DNA from: AG25 sp035518815
GTDB taxonomy: Bacteria; Gemmatimonadota; Gemmatimonadetes; Gemmatimonadales; GWC2-71-9
Assembly: GCA_035518815.1 (NCBI GenBank)
Contig: DATIXG010000133.1
Location: 22,623-86,622, forward strand
Direction: 5' to 3'
DNA: 64,000 nt
Below, piece by piece: positions 45,200 to 52,894 of this stretch. Positions within the stretch are counted from its first letter, which is position 1. The number at the start of each line of letters is the position of its first letter. Under the pieces are notes generated by a model, which saw only the letters and a program-made list of their open reading frames with translations, made no database searches and was not told the DNA's origin. A program made the translations under genes and the position numbers.

Positions 45200-46442
45200 G
45201 GGTAGGCGTACGCCTATACACACGCGCGAATCCCCCTACCTGAACGACCAACACGAGGCCTTTCGCGCCCAAATCCGCGAGTTCGCCCAACAGGTCATTC
45301 GTCCATCGGCCGGCGCCTACGATCGCGAAAGCAAGTTCCCCTGGGACAACGTCAAGCAGATGGCGGACCTCGGCCTGTTCGGCATCCCGTGGCCACAGAC
45401 TCTGGGCGGCGGCGGGCTGGACTATCTCTCCTACATCATCGCGATTCACGAGCTGGCCAAGGTGGACGCGAGCCACGCCATCACCGTCAGCGCCCACACC
45501 ACCCTCGGCACTTCGCCGATCGTGGACTTCGGGACCGAGGAACAGAAACGGCGGTACGTCCCCCTGCTCGCGAAGGGAACAGTGTTGGGCGGGTTCGGGC
45601 TTACAGAGGCCGGCGCGGGATCGGATGCGGGCGGGACCAAGACCTCCGCCGTCGAGCGCGGGGATCACTACCTCCTCAACGGATCGAAGATTTTCATCAC
45701 GCACGCCGGCGTGGGCGAGGTTTTCATCGTCACGGCCCGTACCGATGCGGCGGCGCGCGGCACCCGCGGCATCACGGCGTTCATCGTGACGAAGGACACG
45801 ACCGACATGGCGGAGGCGGCGCGCGTGCGGATGGGCCACGATCCCGGCCTCCCGAAGTGCCAGGGCGTTCACGCCGGCAAGAAAGAGGACAAGCTCGGCT
45901 GGCGCGCCTCTGACACCCGCGAGCTGGTCTTCCAGGATGCCGTCGTACCCAGCGCGAACGTTCTGGGGACGCCGGGAGAGGGTTTCCGGCAGATGCTCCA
46001 AACGCTCGACGGCGGACGTATCGGGCTTGGGGCCCTGGCGCTGGGCATCGCCGAGGGGGCGCTTGCCGAATCCGTCCGCCACACGAGTACGCGCCGGCAA
46101 TTCGGCAAGCCCGTCGCGAGCTTTCAGGGCGTGCACTTTGCCATCGCCGACATGGCGACCGACGTCCAGGCGGCCACGCATCTCGTCTACCACGCGGCCT
46201 GGCTGAAGCAGACCGGCCGCCCGTTCAAGACCGAGGCAGCCATGGCCAAGCTCTTCGCCTCAGAGCTCGCCATGCGCGCGACCACCAAGGCCGTCCAGCT
46301 GCACGGCGCGATCGGCTACACGACCGAGGCTCCAGTCGAGCGCATGATGCGGGATGCGAAGATTTGCGAGATCGGGGAGGGGACGAGCGAGATTCAGCGG
46401 ATCGTGATCGGGAGGGCGTTGTTGGGAGATCTCGTGGATTAG
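45141..46442 (+). CDS. Acyl-CoA dehydrogenase
   Basis: 433 residues from a TTG inside the papain-like gene; the conserved region begins at YLNDQHEAFRAQIREF (about residue 33), so the real start is probably nearer 45220-45240, where only non-standard codons exist. FGLTEAGAGSDAGGT, HTSTRRQFGKP and EIGEGTSEIQR (the latter holding the catalytic glutamate in short-chain-type enzymes) are clear. Oxidises an acyl-CoA to the enoyl-CoA, passing electrons to ETF. Residues about 220-250 contain a short insert (GHDPGLPKCQGVHAGKKED). Confidence 0.9.
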   Translation: MPTAISPTTCGRFVEQRKSEGRRTPIHTRESPYLNDQHEAFRAQIREFAQQVIRPSAGAYDRESKFPWDNVKQMADLGLFGIPWPQTLGGGGLDYLSYIIAIHELAKVDASHAITVSAHTTLGTSPIVDFGTEEQKRRYVPLLAKGTVLGGFGLTEAGAGSDAGGTKTSAVERGDHYLLNGSKIFITHAGVGEVFIVTARTDAAARGTRGITAFIVTKDTTDMAEAARVRMGHDPGLPKCQGVHAGKKEDKLGWRASDTRELVFQDAVVPSANVLGTPGEGFRQMLQTLDGGRIGLGALALGIAEGALAESVRHTSTRRQFGKPVASFQGVHFAIADMATDVQAATHLVYHAAWLKQTGRPFKTEAAMAKLFASELAMRATTKAVQLHGAIGYTTEAPVERMMRDAKICEIGEGTSEIQRIVIGRALLGDLVD

Positions 46443-46831
46443 GCGGTGGAGGGCGGGCGACGGCGGTGGAGGGCGGTGGAGGGAGATAACGAGCGGTACA
46501 GGTTCCAGGTCAGAAAGCGCGCGCGGTTTTGTTGATCGTCCAACTCCTTCCAAGCGGCTGCCTGAATGATCCCGAGCTCCCTAGCGAGGCGAAGCGTGTA
46601 GCCTAGCTCCATAAGGGACCCTAGCGAGATGTCCAGGAATCGTCTGAACTCCGCAGACCCCCGCTTCGCCGACCCTTCCACGATGTTCGCCACCGCCGAG
46701 AAAGCCGCACGTCTAGCCTGGGATGTGAGGCCGTAGCGCTCCTCCTTCGGAAAGCTGGCAGTCACGCGATAAACCTGAAGCGCCAAGACGTGACACTCCT
46801 GCCAAGCCTTGAAGCGTTCGTAGGGTGCCAT
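46439..46831 (-). CDS. S23-type four-helix-bundle protein (rRNA intervening-sequence protein family)
   Basis: 130 residues from the ATG at 46831 (MAPYERFKAWQECHVLAL). The helical pattern with FPKEERYGLTSQARRAAFSA and NIVEGSAKRGSAEFRRFLDI (in parts) is the family signature. Proteins of this family were first found inside spacers of 23S rRNA, and many are free-standing with unknown function. The C-terminal residues are encoded by an inverted repeat matched on the other side of the gene. Overlaps the acyl-CoA dehydrogenase stop by 4 bases, convergent. Confidence 0.85.
   Translation of the reverse strand: MAPYERFKAWQECHVLALQVYRVTASFPKEERYGLTSQARRAAFSAVANIVEGSAKRGSAEFRRFLDISLGSLMELGYTLRLARELGIIQAAAWKELDDQQNRARFLTWNLYRSLSPSTALHRRRPPSTA
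46462..46483. repeat. Inverted repeat, left copy, flanking the S23-type gene
   Basis: 22 bp made of ggcggtgga-type units. It matches the reverse complement of 46899-46920 with one mismatch and lies within the 3' end of the S23-type gene. Confidence 0.8.
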
Positions 46832-46898
46832 GGCGGCAAGATGGGCATGACGCCAGCCGAAGACGCACCATTTCAATCCCGGGCGTGTCTCTTCGCCG

Positions 46899-46920
46899 CC
46901 CTCCACCGCCTTCCACCGCC
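46899..46920. repeat. Inverted repeat, right copy, flanking the S23-type gene
   Basis: Reverse complement of 46462-46483 at 21 of 22 positions. It continues into further short units up to 46945 that resemble those at 51568-51690. Confidence 0.8.
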
Positions 46921-46945
46921 CTCGACCGTCCTTGCCCGTCCTCGC

Positions 46946-49096
46946 TTACTGAACCTGCATCCCAAAAACCTCCACCAAAAACGCCCACCGGTCCGCCTGC
47001 TCCTCGATCACCTTGCTCGTCGGCTTCCCGGCCCCATGACCCGCCTTGGTCTCGATCTGAATGAGAATCGGCTGGGGGCCGGCCTGCGCTGCCTGGAGCG
47101 CTGCGGTGAACTTGAATGAATGTCCCGGGACCACCCGGTCGTCGTGGTCGGCGGTCGTGACGAACGTGGCGGGGTAGGCCGTTCCCGGCGTGATGTTGTG
47201 GAGCGGGGAATACCGGTAGAGGTAGGGGAACTGCTGCGCGCTGTCGGCCGAGCCGTACTCGGTGACCCACGCCCAGCCGATCGTGAACTTGTGGAAGCGC
47301 AGCATGTCCATGACGCCCACCACCGGCAGCACGGCCCCGAACAGGTCGGGCCGCTGGGTCATCACGGCCCCGACCAGGAGGCCGCCGTTCGAACCCCCGC
47401 CGATCGCGAGCCGGGCAGGCGAGGTGTACTTGCGCGCGATCAGGTACTCCGCCCCGGCGATGAAATCATCGAACACGTTCTGCTTCTTGTCATGCATCCC
47501 GGCCTGATGCCACTCCTCGCCGTACTCCCCTCCGCCGCGCAGGTTCGCCTCGGCGAACACGCCACCCATCTCGAGCCACGCGAGCAGCCCCACGGAGAAC
47601 GCCGGAGTCAGGTTGATATTGAAGCCACCATATCCGTACAGATACGTGGGATTCGAGCCGTCGAGGACGATGCCCTTCTTGTGCGTGAGGAACATCGGAA
47701 TGCGGGTGCCGTCCTTGCTCTGGTAGAACACCTGCTCGGTCTCGTAGCGTGATGCGTCGAAGTCGAGCGTCGGTGCCTTGAAGACCGCGCTTTCGCCCGC
47801 ACGGAAGTCGTAGCGAAAGATCGTGGTGGGATAGAGGAACGACGTGAAGGCATAGAACATCTCGTCGTCACGCCGCTGGCCCGTGATCCCGCCGACGGTG
47901 CCGAGCGTCGGCAACGACAGCTCGCGCAGGAGCCGCCCGTCGAGGGACAAGAGGCGGATGCGCGAGTGCGCGTCGTGCAGATAGTTCGCGACGAACGTGT
48001 CATGGATGATCTGGACGCTCTCGATGACGTCGTCGCCCTGCGGGATGATTTCCCGCCAGCGCGCCCGCTCCGGCCGGCGCGTGTCGATCGCCACCACCCG
48101 TTTCCGCGGCGCATCGAGGTCCGTGAGCACGTAGAACATGGGGCCGTCGTTGCCGATCACGCCGTAGCTCGCATCGAACTCGTCGAGCAGCGGCACCACC
48201 GGGCCCGGCACGGTGGGGCGGACGGGATCGCGCAGGTCGAGATAGTAGACGCGGTTCCGCCGGTCGGTGCCCAGCCAGATCGTGAGGATGAGATAGCGGC
48301 CGTCGTCCGTCACATCGCCGCTGATCCCCCAGTCGGGCTGGTCCGGGCGCTCGTATACCAGCACGTCAGCGGCCTGATCCGTGCCGAGGCGGTGGTAGTA
48401 GAGCTTCTGGAACCGGTTGACCGCCGTCAGCTCGCCGCCAGGCGTCCCGGTGGGTTCGGGGTAACGGCTGTAGAAGAACCCGGCACCGTCGTGGGTCCAG
48501 CTCGCGCCCGAGAACTTGATCCAGCGGAGCCGGTCGTCCAGGTCGCGTCCGCTGGCCACATCGCGCACACGGAACTCCTGCCAGTCCGACCCACTCGCGG
48601 ACGTCCCGTATGCCAGGCGCCTCCCGTCCTCGGACACCGCCAGCGCTGATAGAGCGATGGTCCCGTCCGCGGATAACCCGTTGGGATCGAGCAGAACCTC
48701 GGGCGGCGCGGTCAGGGCCGGTTGCTGGTACAGCACAGCCTGGTTCTGGAGACCGTCGTTCTTCTCGAAGAAGTAGCGTCCGGCCTTCCGGAAGGGCGTG
48801 CCGAACCGCGGATAGTCCCACAGCACCGTGAGGCGGCGGCGGATCGCGGCGCGCGCGGGGATTTGGGCGAGATAGGTCTCCGTCACGCGGTTTTCGGCCT
48901 CGATCCAGGCCTTGGTTTCCGGCGCGTCCGGGTTCTCAAGCGTGCGGTACGGGTCCGCCACCGGGGTCCCGTGGTAGTCGTCAACGACGTCCCCCCGAGG
49001 GGGCGCAGGGTAGGCGAGGTGCTGGGCACCGGCGCCGGATGGGGCGGAAAGGGGCAGGATCAAGAGGAGTCCGGTTCGGGTGAGCGCCGTCGGCAC
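46946..49096 (-). CDS. Prolyl oligopeptidase family serine peptidase (S9A), secreted
   Basis: 716 residues from a GTG at 49096 chosen because it gives a clean signal peptide (TGLLLILPLSAPSGAGAQ); the frame stays open to 49159. N-terminal DDYHGTPVADPYRTLENPD and the beta-propeller, then the alpha/beta-hydrolase domain with serine in GGGSNGGLL (near 565), the aspartate near DHDDRVVPGHS and the histidine in KAGHGAGK. It cleaves after proline in short peptides, probably in the periplasm. The 3' end abuts repeat-rich spacer. Confidence 0.93.
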   Translation of the reverse strand: MPTALTRTGLLLILPLSAPSGAGAQHLAYPAPPRGDVVDDYHGTPVADPYRTLENPDAPETKAWIEAENRVTETYLAQIPARAAIRRRLTVLWDYPRFGTPFRKAGRYFFEKNDGLQNQAVLYQQPALTAPPEVLLDPNGLSADGTIALSALAVSEDGRRLAYGTSASGSDWQEFRVRDVASGRDLDDRLRWIKFSGASWTHDGAGFFYSRYPEPTGTPGGELTAVNRFQKLYYHRLGTDQAADVLVYERPDQPDWGISGDVTDDGRYLILTIWLGTDRRNRVYYLDLRDPVRPTVPGPVVPLLDEFDASYGVIGNDGPMFYVLTDLDAPRKRVVAIDTRRPERARWREIIPQGDDVIESVQIIHDTFVANYLHDAHSRIRLLSLDGRLLRELSLPTLGTVGGITGQRRDDEMFYAFTSFLYPTTIFRYDFRAGESAVFKAPTLDFDASRYETEQVFYQSKDGTRIPMFLTHKKGIVLDGSNPTYLYGYGGFNINLTPAFSVGLLAWLEMGGVFAEANLRGGGEYGEEWHQAGMHDKKQNVFDDFIAGAEYLIARKYTSPARLAIGGGSNGGLLVGAVMTQRPDLFGAVLPVVGVMDMLRFHKFTIGWAWVTEYGSADSAQQFPYLYRYSPLHNITPGTAYPATFVTTADHDDRVVPGHSFKFTAALQAAQAGPQPILIQIETKAGHGAGKPTSKVIEEQADRWAFLVEVFGMQVQ

Positions 49097-49117
49097 GGCC
49101 GGGAAATCTCGGACCTG

Positions 49118-49146
49118 TTGACGTAAGTCGCAAGGGCACTTAGGTT
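49118..49146 (+). promoter_or_regulatory. Candidate promoter for rng
   Basis: TTGACG (49118-49123), a 17-bp spacer, and TAGGTT (49141-49146). Five of six and three of six bases match the consensus. It would give a leader of about 135 bases before the TTG at 49290. RNase E/G genes are often autoregulated through long leaders. Confidence 0.4.
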
Positions 49147-49289
49147 TGGCCCCATGCATTGGACTGAGCCTCGTGCCGGGACCAATCGATTCACGCCGTC
49201 TTCTGCGTTGCCATCCGCAGCGACATTGTGCTGGCCGAACATCATGATCCCGGACGGATGCTGGCCGTTCGGAATCGAAGGATCATGCT

Positions 49290-50882
49290 TTGAAGCGCGA
49301 GATTCTAATCAGCGGGACGGTCCGCGAAACCCGCGTGGCCATCCTGGAGGACGACCGTCTTGTTGAGCTGCTGGTCGATCGTCCCGACGCCCGCCGCATG
49401 GTGGGCGACATCTACCTCGGCAAGGTGGAGGCTGTCCTGCCGGGGATTCAAGCAGCCTTCGTCGACATCGGCGCCGAAAAGAGCGCGTTCCTCCACGCTT
49501 CGGACCTGATCGCGTCCGACGACGACGAGGAACCGGACGAGCGCGACAACGGTCGATCCGGCGAAGACGACGAAGCAGACGACGAGTCCCAGAGCGATGG
49601 CGGGGGATCTGGGGGTCGTCGTGCGTCCCGCCGGAAGCTTCCCAGCGTCACCGACGTCCTCGAACGTGGCCAGACGATCATTGTCCAGGTCACCAAGGAG
49701 CCGATCGGCACCAAGGGCCCCCGCGTCACCGCCCAGGTCTCGCTCGCCGGACGGTTCCTCGTCTACATGCCCCACGCGTCCAAGGTCGGCGTTTCCCGCC
49801 GCATCGACCAGCGCGACCAGCGCGCCAAGCTGCGCGAGATGGTCACGAATCTTGTGCCCAAGGACGAGGGCGGGTGGATCATCCGCACCGTCGCGGAGGA
49901 TCTCACCGAGAAAAGCTGCAAGCGGGAAATCGACCATCTGTTCGGCTTGTGGCAGAAGATCAAGCGCAAATCCACGTCGGTGCGGGCGCCCGTGCTGTTG
50001 CAGCGCGAGACGAGCCTCACCCGGGGCATCATCCGCGATCTGTTCAGCGACAAGGTCGATTCGCTGCTCGTCGACTCGAAGATGCTGCACAACGAGATCG
50101 TGCAATACCTGAAGCAGATCGATCCCGATCTCGTCGAGCGCGTGACGCTGTACGGCAAGGAAGCGCCGCTGTTCGACGAGTACGACATCGAGTCGGAGAT
50201 CCGCGAGCTCTTCAAGGCCCGCGTGGACCTCGCATCGGGGGGGTACATCATCATCCAGCCCACCGAGGCGCTCACGTCGATCGACGTGAACACCGGGCGC
50301 TACACGGGCAAAAGGGATCCCGAGAGCACGATCGTCAAGACCAATGTCGACGCGGCGCGCGAAGTGGCCCGCCAGCTCCGCCTGCGCGATATCGGCGGAA
50401 TCATCGTGGTGGATTTCATCGACATGGAGTCGCGCTCGAACCGCGACAAGGTGCTCCAGGAGCTGCGCAGCTACCTGGGCCGCGACCGGGCGCGTACCAA
50501 GGCGTTCGCCGTTTCGGAGCTCGGGCTGATCGAGATGACCCGCCAGCGCGTGCGGCCCTCGCTCTGGCAGTCCATGACCACCGAGTGCCCGACGTGTACG
50601 GGCACCGGGCGCGTGTTCCGGCCGGAAGTCGTCGTGCGCCGCATGGAGCGGTCGCTCAAGCGCGCGGGCGCCGACCACAAGGAGCGGCAGCTGGCGGTCC
50701 GGCTGCACCCCGAGGTGGCGCTCTACCTGGTGGAGCAGGAGCCCAACTTCCTCCGCCAGCTCGCCAAGCAGACCGGGCTCGAGCTCGAAGTCCGGGACGA
50801 TCCCATGATGCGGTTGGATGAGTTCAGAATGATGGCCCAGCCGGCGGGACGGGATGTGACGGAGCAGTATGCGGTGGCCTGA
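49290..50882 (+). CDS. rng: Ribonuclease G/E family endoribonuclease
   Basis: 530 residues, TTG start (MKREILISG is the usual RNase G beginning). S1 domain at 35-150 interrupted by a very acidic insert at about 77-110, RNase H-like and DNase I-like parts with SIDVNTGRYTG and IVVDFIDM carrying metal aspartates, and CPTCTGTGR, the zinc link of the tetramer. It processes 5S/16S rRNA and decays mRNA. Size fits RNase G rather than full-length RNase E. Followed by rplU-rpmA, a common arrangement. Confidence 0.94.
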   Translation: MKREILISGTVRETRVAILEDDRLVELLVDRPDARRMVGDIYLGKVEAVLPGIQAAFVDIGAEKSAFLHASDLIASDDDEEPDERDNGRSGEDDEADDESQSDGGGSGGRRASRRKLPSVTDVLERGQTIIVQVTKEPIGTKGPRVTAQVSLAGRFLVYMPHASKVGVSRRIDQRDQRAKLREMVTNLVPKDEGGWIIRTVAEDLTEKSCKREIDHLFGLWQKIKRKSTSVRAPVLLQRETSLTRGIIRDLFSDKVDSLLVDSKMLHNEIVQYLKQIDPDLVERVTLYGKEAPLFDEYDIESEIRELFKARVDLASGGYIIIQPTEALTSIDVNTGRYTGKRDPESTIVKTNVDAAREVARQLRLRDIGGIIVVDFIDMESRSNRDKVLQELRSYLGRDRARTKAFAVSELGLIEMTRQRVRPSLWQSMTTECPTCTGTGRVFRPEVVVRRMERSLKRAGADHKERQLAVRLHPEVALYLVEQEPNFLRQLAKQTGLELEVRDDPMMRLDEFRMMAQPAGRDVTEQYAVA

Positions 50883-50888
50883 AGGCGG

Positions 50889-50964
50889 GGACGTGGGACC
50901 TGGGACGTGGGACGGGTGGCATGCGGCAGCCCCGTCCCCCTTCCCTCGTCCCCTGTCCCGTTTT
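50889..50964 (+). terminator. Imperfect repeat-rich hairpin between rng and rplU
   Basis: A gggacgtgggacctgggacg-like left arm is answered by a cgtccc/ctgtcccg right arm, followed by tttt. It may terminate rng, with an rplU promoter inside or just after it (the ttttagcttccccc stretch at 50961-50974). Confidence 0.5.
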
Positions 50965-50978
50965 AGCTTCCCCCGCCC

Positions 50979-51305
50979 ATGAGCTACGCCATCTTTTCGA
51001 CCGGCGGCAAGCAGTTCCGTGCCGAGCCCGGGGTGACCATCAAGGTGCCGCTCCTCGCGGCAGAACCCGGGGCGAAGGTCGTGTTCGACCGCGTCCTGCT
51101 GGCGAGCGACGGGAAGCGCGTCCAGGCTGGCAAGCCGACGCTCGACGGGGCCAAGGTCACGGCCGAGGTCGTCCGCCACGGCAAGGGCCGGAAGATCAAG
51201 ATCTACCGGTTTGCGCGCCGCAGCGGCTACCGCCGCCACGCCGGCCATCGCCAGCAATTCACCGAAGTGAAGATCGCCGACGTGAAGATCGGCAAAGAGG
51301 AGTAG
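50979..51305 (+). CDS. rplU: 50S ribosomal protein L21
   Basis: 108 residues. MSYAIFSTGGKQFRAEPG start, FDRVLLASDGK and KIKIYRFARRSGYRRHAGHRQ (in parts) follow the L21 pattern closely. Binds 23S rRNA domain regions together with L20. Three bases before rpmA; the rplU-rpmA pair is near universal. Confidence 0.97.
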   Translation: MSYAIFSTGGKQFRAEPGVTIKVPLLAAEPGAKVVFDRVLLASDGKRVQAGKPTLDGAKVTAEVVRHGKGRKIKIYRFARRSGYRRHAGHRQQFTEVKIADVKIGKEE

Positions 51306-51308
51306 CAG

Positions 51309-51566
51309 ATGGCCCATAAGAAAGGCGTAGGCTCCTCCCGCAACGGCCGCGACTCAGGCCCGAAGGACCTCGGCGTCAAGCGCTTCGCTGGCGAGTTCGT
51401 GACTGCCGGCAGCATCCTGGTCAAGCAGCGCGGAACGCGGCTTCACCCCGGCGTGAACGTCCGCCGGGCGTCCAACGACACCTTGTTCACGGTCGTGGAC
51501 GGGATCGTGAAGTTCGAGCATAAGGACAAGAAGAGACAGAAGGTGAGTGTGTATCCGAAGGCGTAG
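51309..51566 (+). CDS. rpmA: 50S ribosomal protein L27
   Basis: 85 residues, the standard length. MAHKKGVGSSRNGRDS is the conserved N terminus that reaches the peptidyl transferase centre, without a Firmicutes-type cleaved extension. GSILVKQRGTRLHPGVNV also fits. The usual third partner, obgE, does not follow; instead a convergent repeat spacer and a minus-strand block begin. Confidence 0.97.
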   Translation: MAHKKGVGSSRNGRDSGPKDLGVKRFAGEFVTAGSILVKQRGTRLHPGVNVRRASNDTLFTVVDGIVKFEHKDKKRQKVSVYPKA

Positions 51567-51567
51567 G

Positions 51568-51690
51568 CGGGCAAGGACGGGCAAAGACGGTCAACGACGG
51601 ACAAAGGCGGTCGAGGTGAACGTCACCCCGGCCGCCTTCGTGTACCTTGACCGTCCTCGTCCGTCTTTGTCCGTCCTCGACCGTCCTAGT
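51568..51690. repeat. 10-bp phased inverted repeat spacer between convergent genes
   Basis: Left arm (about 51568-51617) consists of consecutive units close to gacggNcaaa; right arm (about 51646-51686) is their approximate reverse complement. Together they form an imperfect hairpin of about 40 bp that can terminate rpmA and the opposing amidohydrolase gene. Related units occur at 46899-46945 and within meaB (about 19497-19525). Confidence 0.65.
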
Positions 51691-52894
51691 ACTCCGGCGG
51701 CAACTTCCTGTACCGCTCCAACAGCTCCGTCTGCCGGCTCGTGAGCGGGATCTCCTTCCCACGAATGAACACGTGCGTCACGCGGGTCGAGAACTCGAAG
51801 GGGTCTCCCGACCAGACGACGACGTTCGCGACCTTGCCGGAGTCGAGCGACCCGTAGCGATTCGCCACCCCAAAAATCTCGGCCGGTGTGAGGGTCACGG
51901 CCCGCAGCGCCCCGTCCCAGGGCATGCCATTGGCGACCGCGTTGCCGGCCTGCTGGCGCAGGTTGCGCGCGTTGTGGGTGTCGGGCTCGAGCAGCGCCAC
52001 CCGCACACCCGCCTTTGCGAGGAGGGCGGCGTTGTCAAGCCGCGGCGACAGCTCGTCGTAGGATGGGATGTTGTCGAGCGGCTGGATGAGGACCGGCACG
52101 CGGGCCCGCGCGATCCGATCCGCGATCTGCCACCCCTCCGCCGCGCTCGCCAGCACCAGCTTGAGCCGATAGGTCTGCGCGATCCGCAGCGCGGTCTCGA
52201 GATCGCTCCGCCGGTTCGCGATCACGACGAGCGGCAGCTCGGCGCGCAGCACCGGGGCCAGCGCCGTCAGGTCCGCCGCGGACGCCGCAAGCGGATGCAG
52301 CTGAGCCCGCGACCAGTCGGCCCGGCGCGTCCGAAACTCCTGCGCGTCGTCCAGTATCTGGCGGAGCCGCGCCGCCGAGCTGGCGCGCGAGCCCCCGCTC
52401 AGATCCTTCGTCTGCTCCGAGATCTCCACCACCATGGCGGCCGGCGACCGGACGAGCATCGCTTCGACGGTCGTGCCGTCGAGATCGATGAGGACCGCCT
52501 GCCCGCGAATCAACCCGGTTTCAGGGGTGGCGAGCGTCGTGAGCACCCCCGCCATCCGCGTGATGGGGATGAGCGTTGACGCCGGGTTGATCGCCTCGAG
52601 TACGTTGAACGCGGCGGCGACCGTGTCACTCTTCACCCCGGCGTCGTTCGTGCCGGACACGTTTCCGATCTCCGTGAGTCCCAGCTGCCCGGCGCCGTCG
52701 ATGAACCCGGGCGTCACCCACATGCCGGTCGCGTCGATACGCGTGGCGTTCGCCGGCGCCGCGACGTGGGTCCCGACCGCGGTGATGCGGCCGTCCTTGA
52801 TGATTACGGTCGCCCGCTCGAGCTTCGGTCGCGACACGGGGTAGACCGTGGCGCCGCTGATGACGAGGGTCTGTGCGAGGAGCAGCGCGATCAT
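51686..52894 (-). CDS. Amidohydrolase-fold protein lacking metal ligands (probable pseudoenzyme)
   Basis: 402 residues from the ATG at 52894, which overlaps the upstream stop as ATGA; longer readings lie inside that gene. Fold-level features are clear: VTPGFID, GLIRGQAVLIDLDG, AGNAVANGMPWDGALRAVTLTPAEIFG and VVWSGDPFEFSTRV (in parts). However, the metal-binding HxH after FID is replaced (GAGQLG), the later histidine is missing in LVVIANRRSD, and the terminal aspartate region reads LEPD. It probably lost hydrolase activity and may be a structural partner of the gene upstream. Short signal-like N terminus. Confidence 0.8.
   Translation of the reverse strand: MIALLLAQTLVISGATVYPVSRPKLERATVIIKDGRITAVGTHVAAPANATRIDATGMWVTPGFIDGAGQLGLTEIGNVSGTNDAGVKSDTVAAAFNVLEAINPASTLIPITRMAGVLTTLATPETGLIRGQAVLIDLDGTTVEAMLVRSPAAMVVEISEQTKDLSGGSRASSAARLRQILDDAQEFRTRRADWSRAQLHPLAASAADLTALAPVLRAELPLVVIANRRSDLETALRIAQTYRLKLVLASAAEGWQIADRIARARVPVLIQPLDNIPSYDELSPRLDNAALLAKAGVRVALLEPDTHNARNLRQQAGNAVANGMPWDGALRAVTLTPAEIFGVANRYGSLDSGKVANVVVWSGDPFEFSTRVTHVFIRGKEIPLTSRQTELLERYRKLPPEY

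Noticed and set aside
46439..46831. A 23S rRNA intervening sequence.
   Set aside because: No rRNA sequence flanks the gene; both neighbours are protein-coding.
51568..51690. Short regular repeats as a CRISPR array.
   Set aside because: Units are about 10 bp, have no spacers, are arranged as inverted arms, and no cas genes are present.
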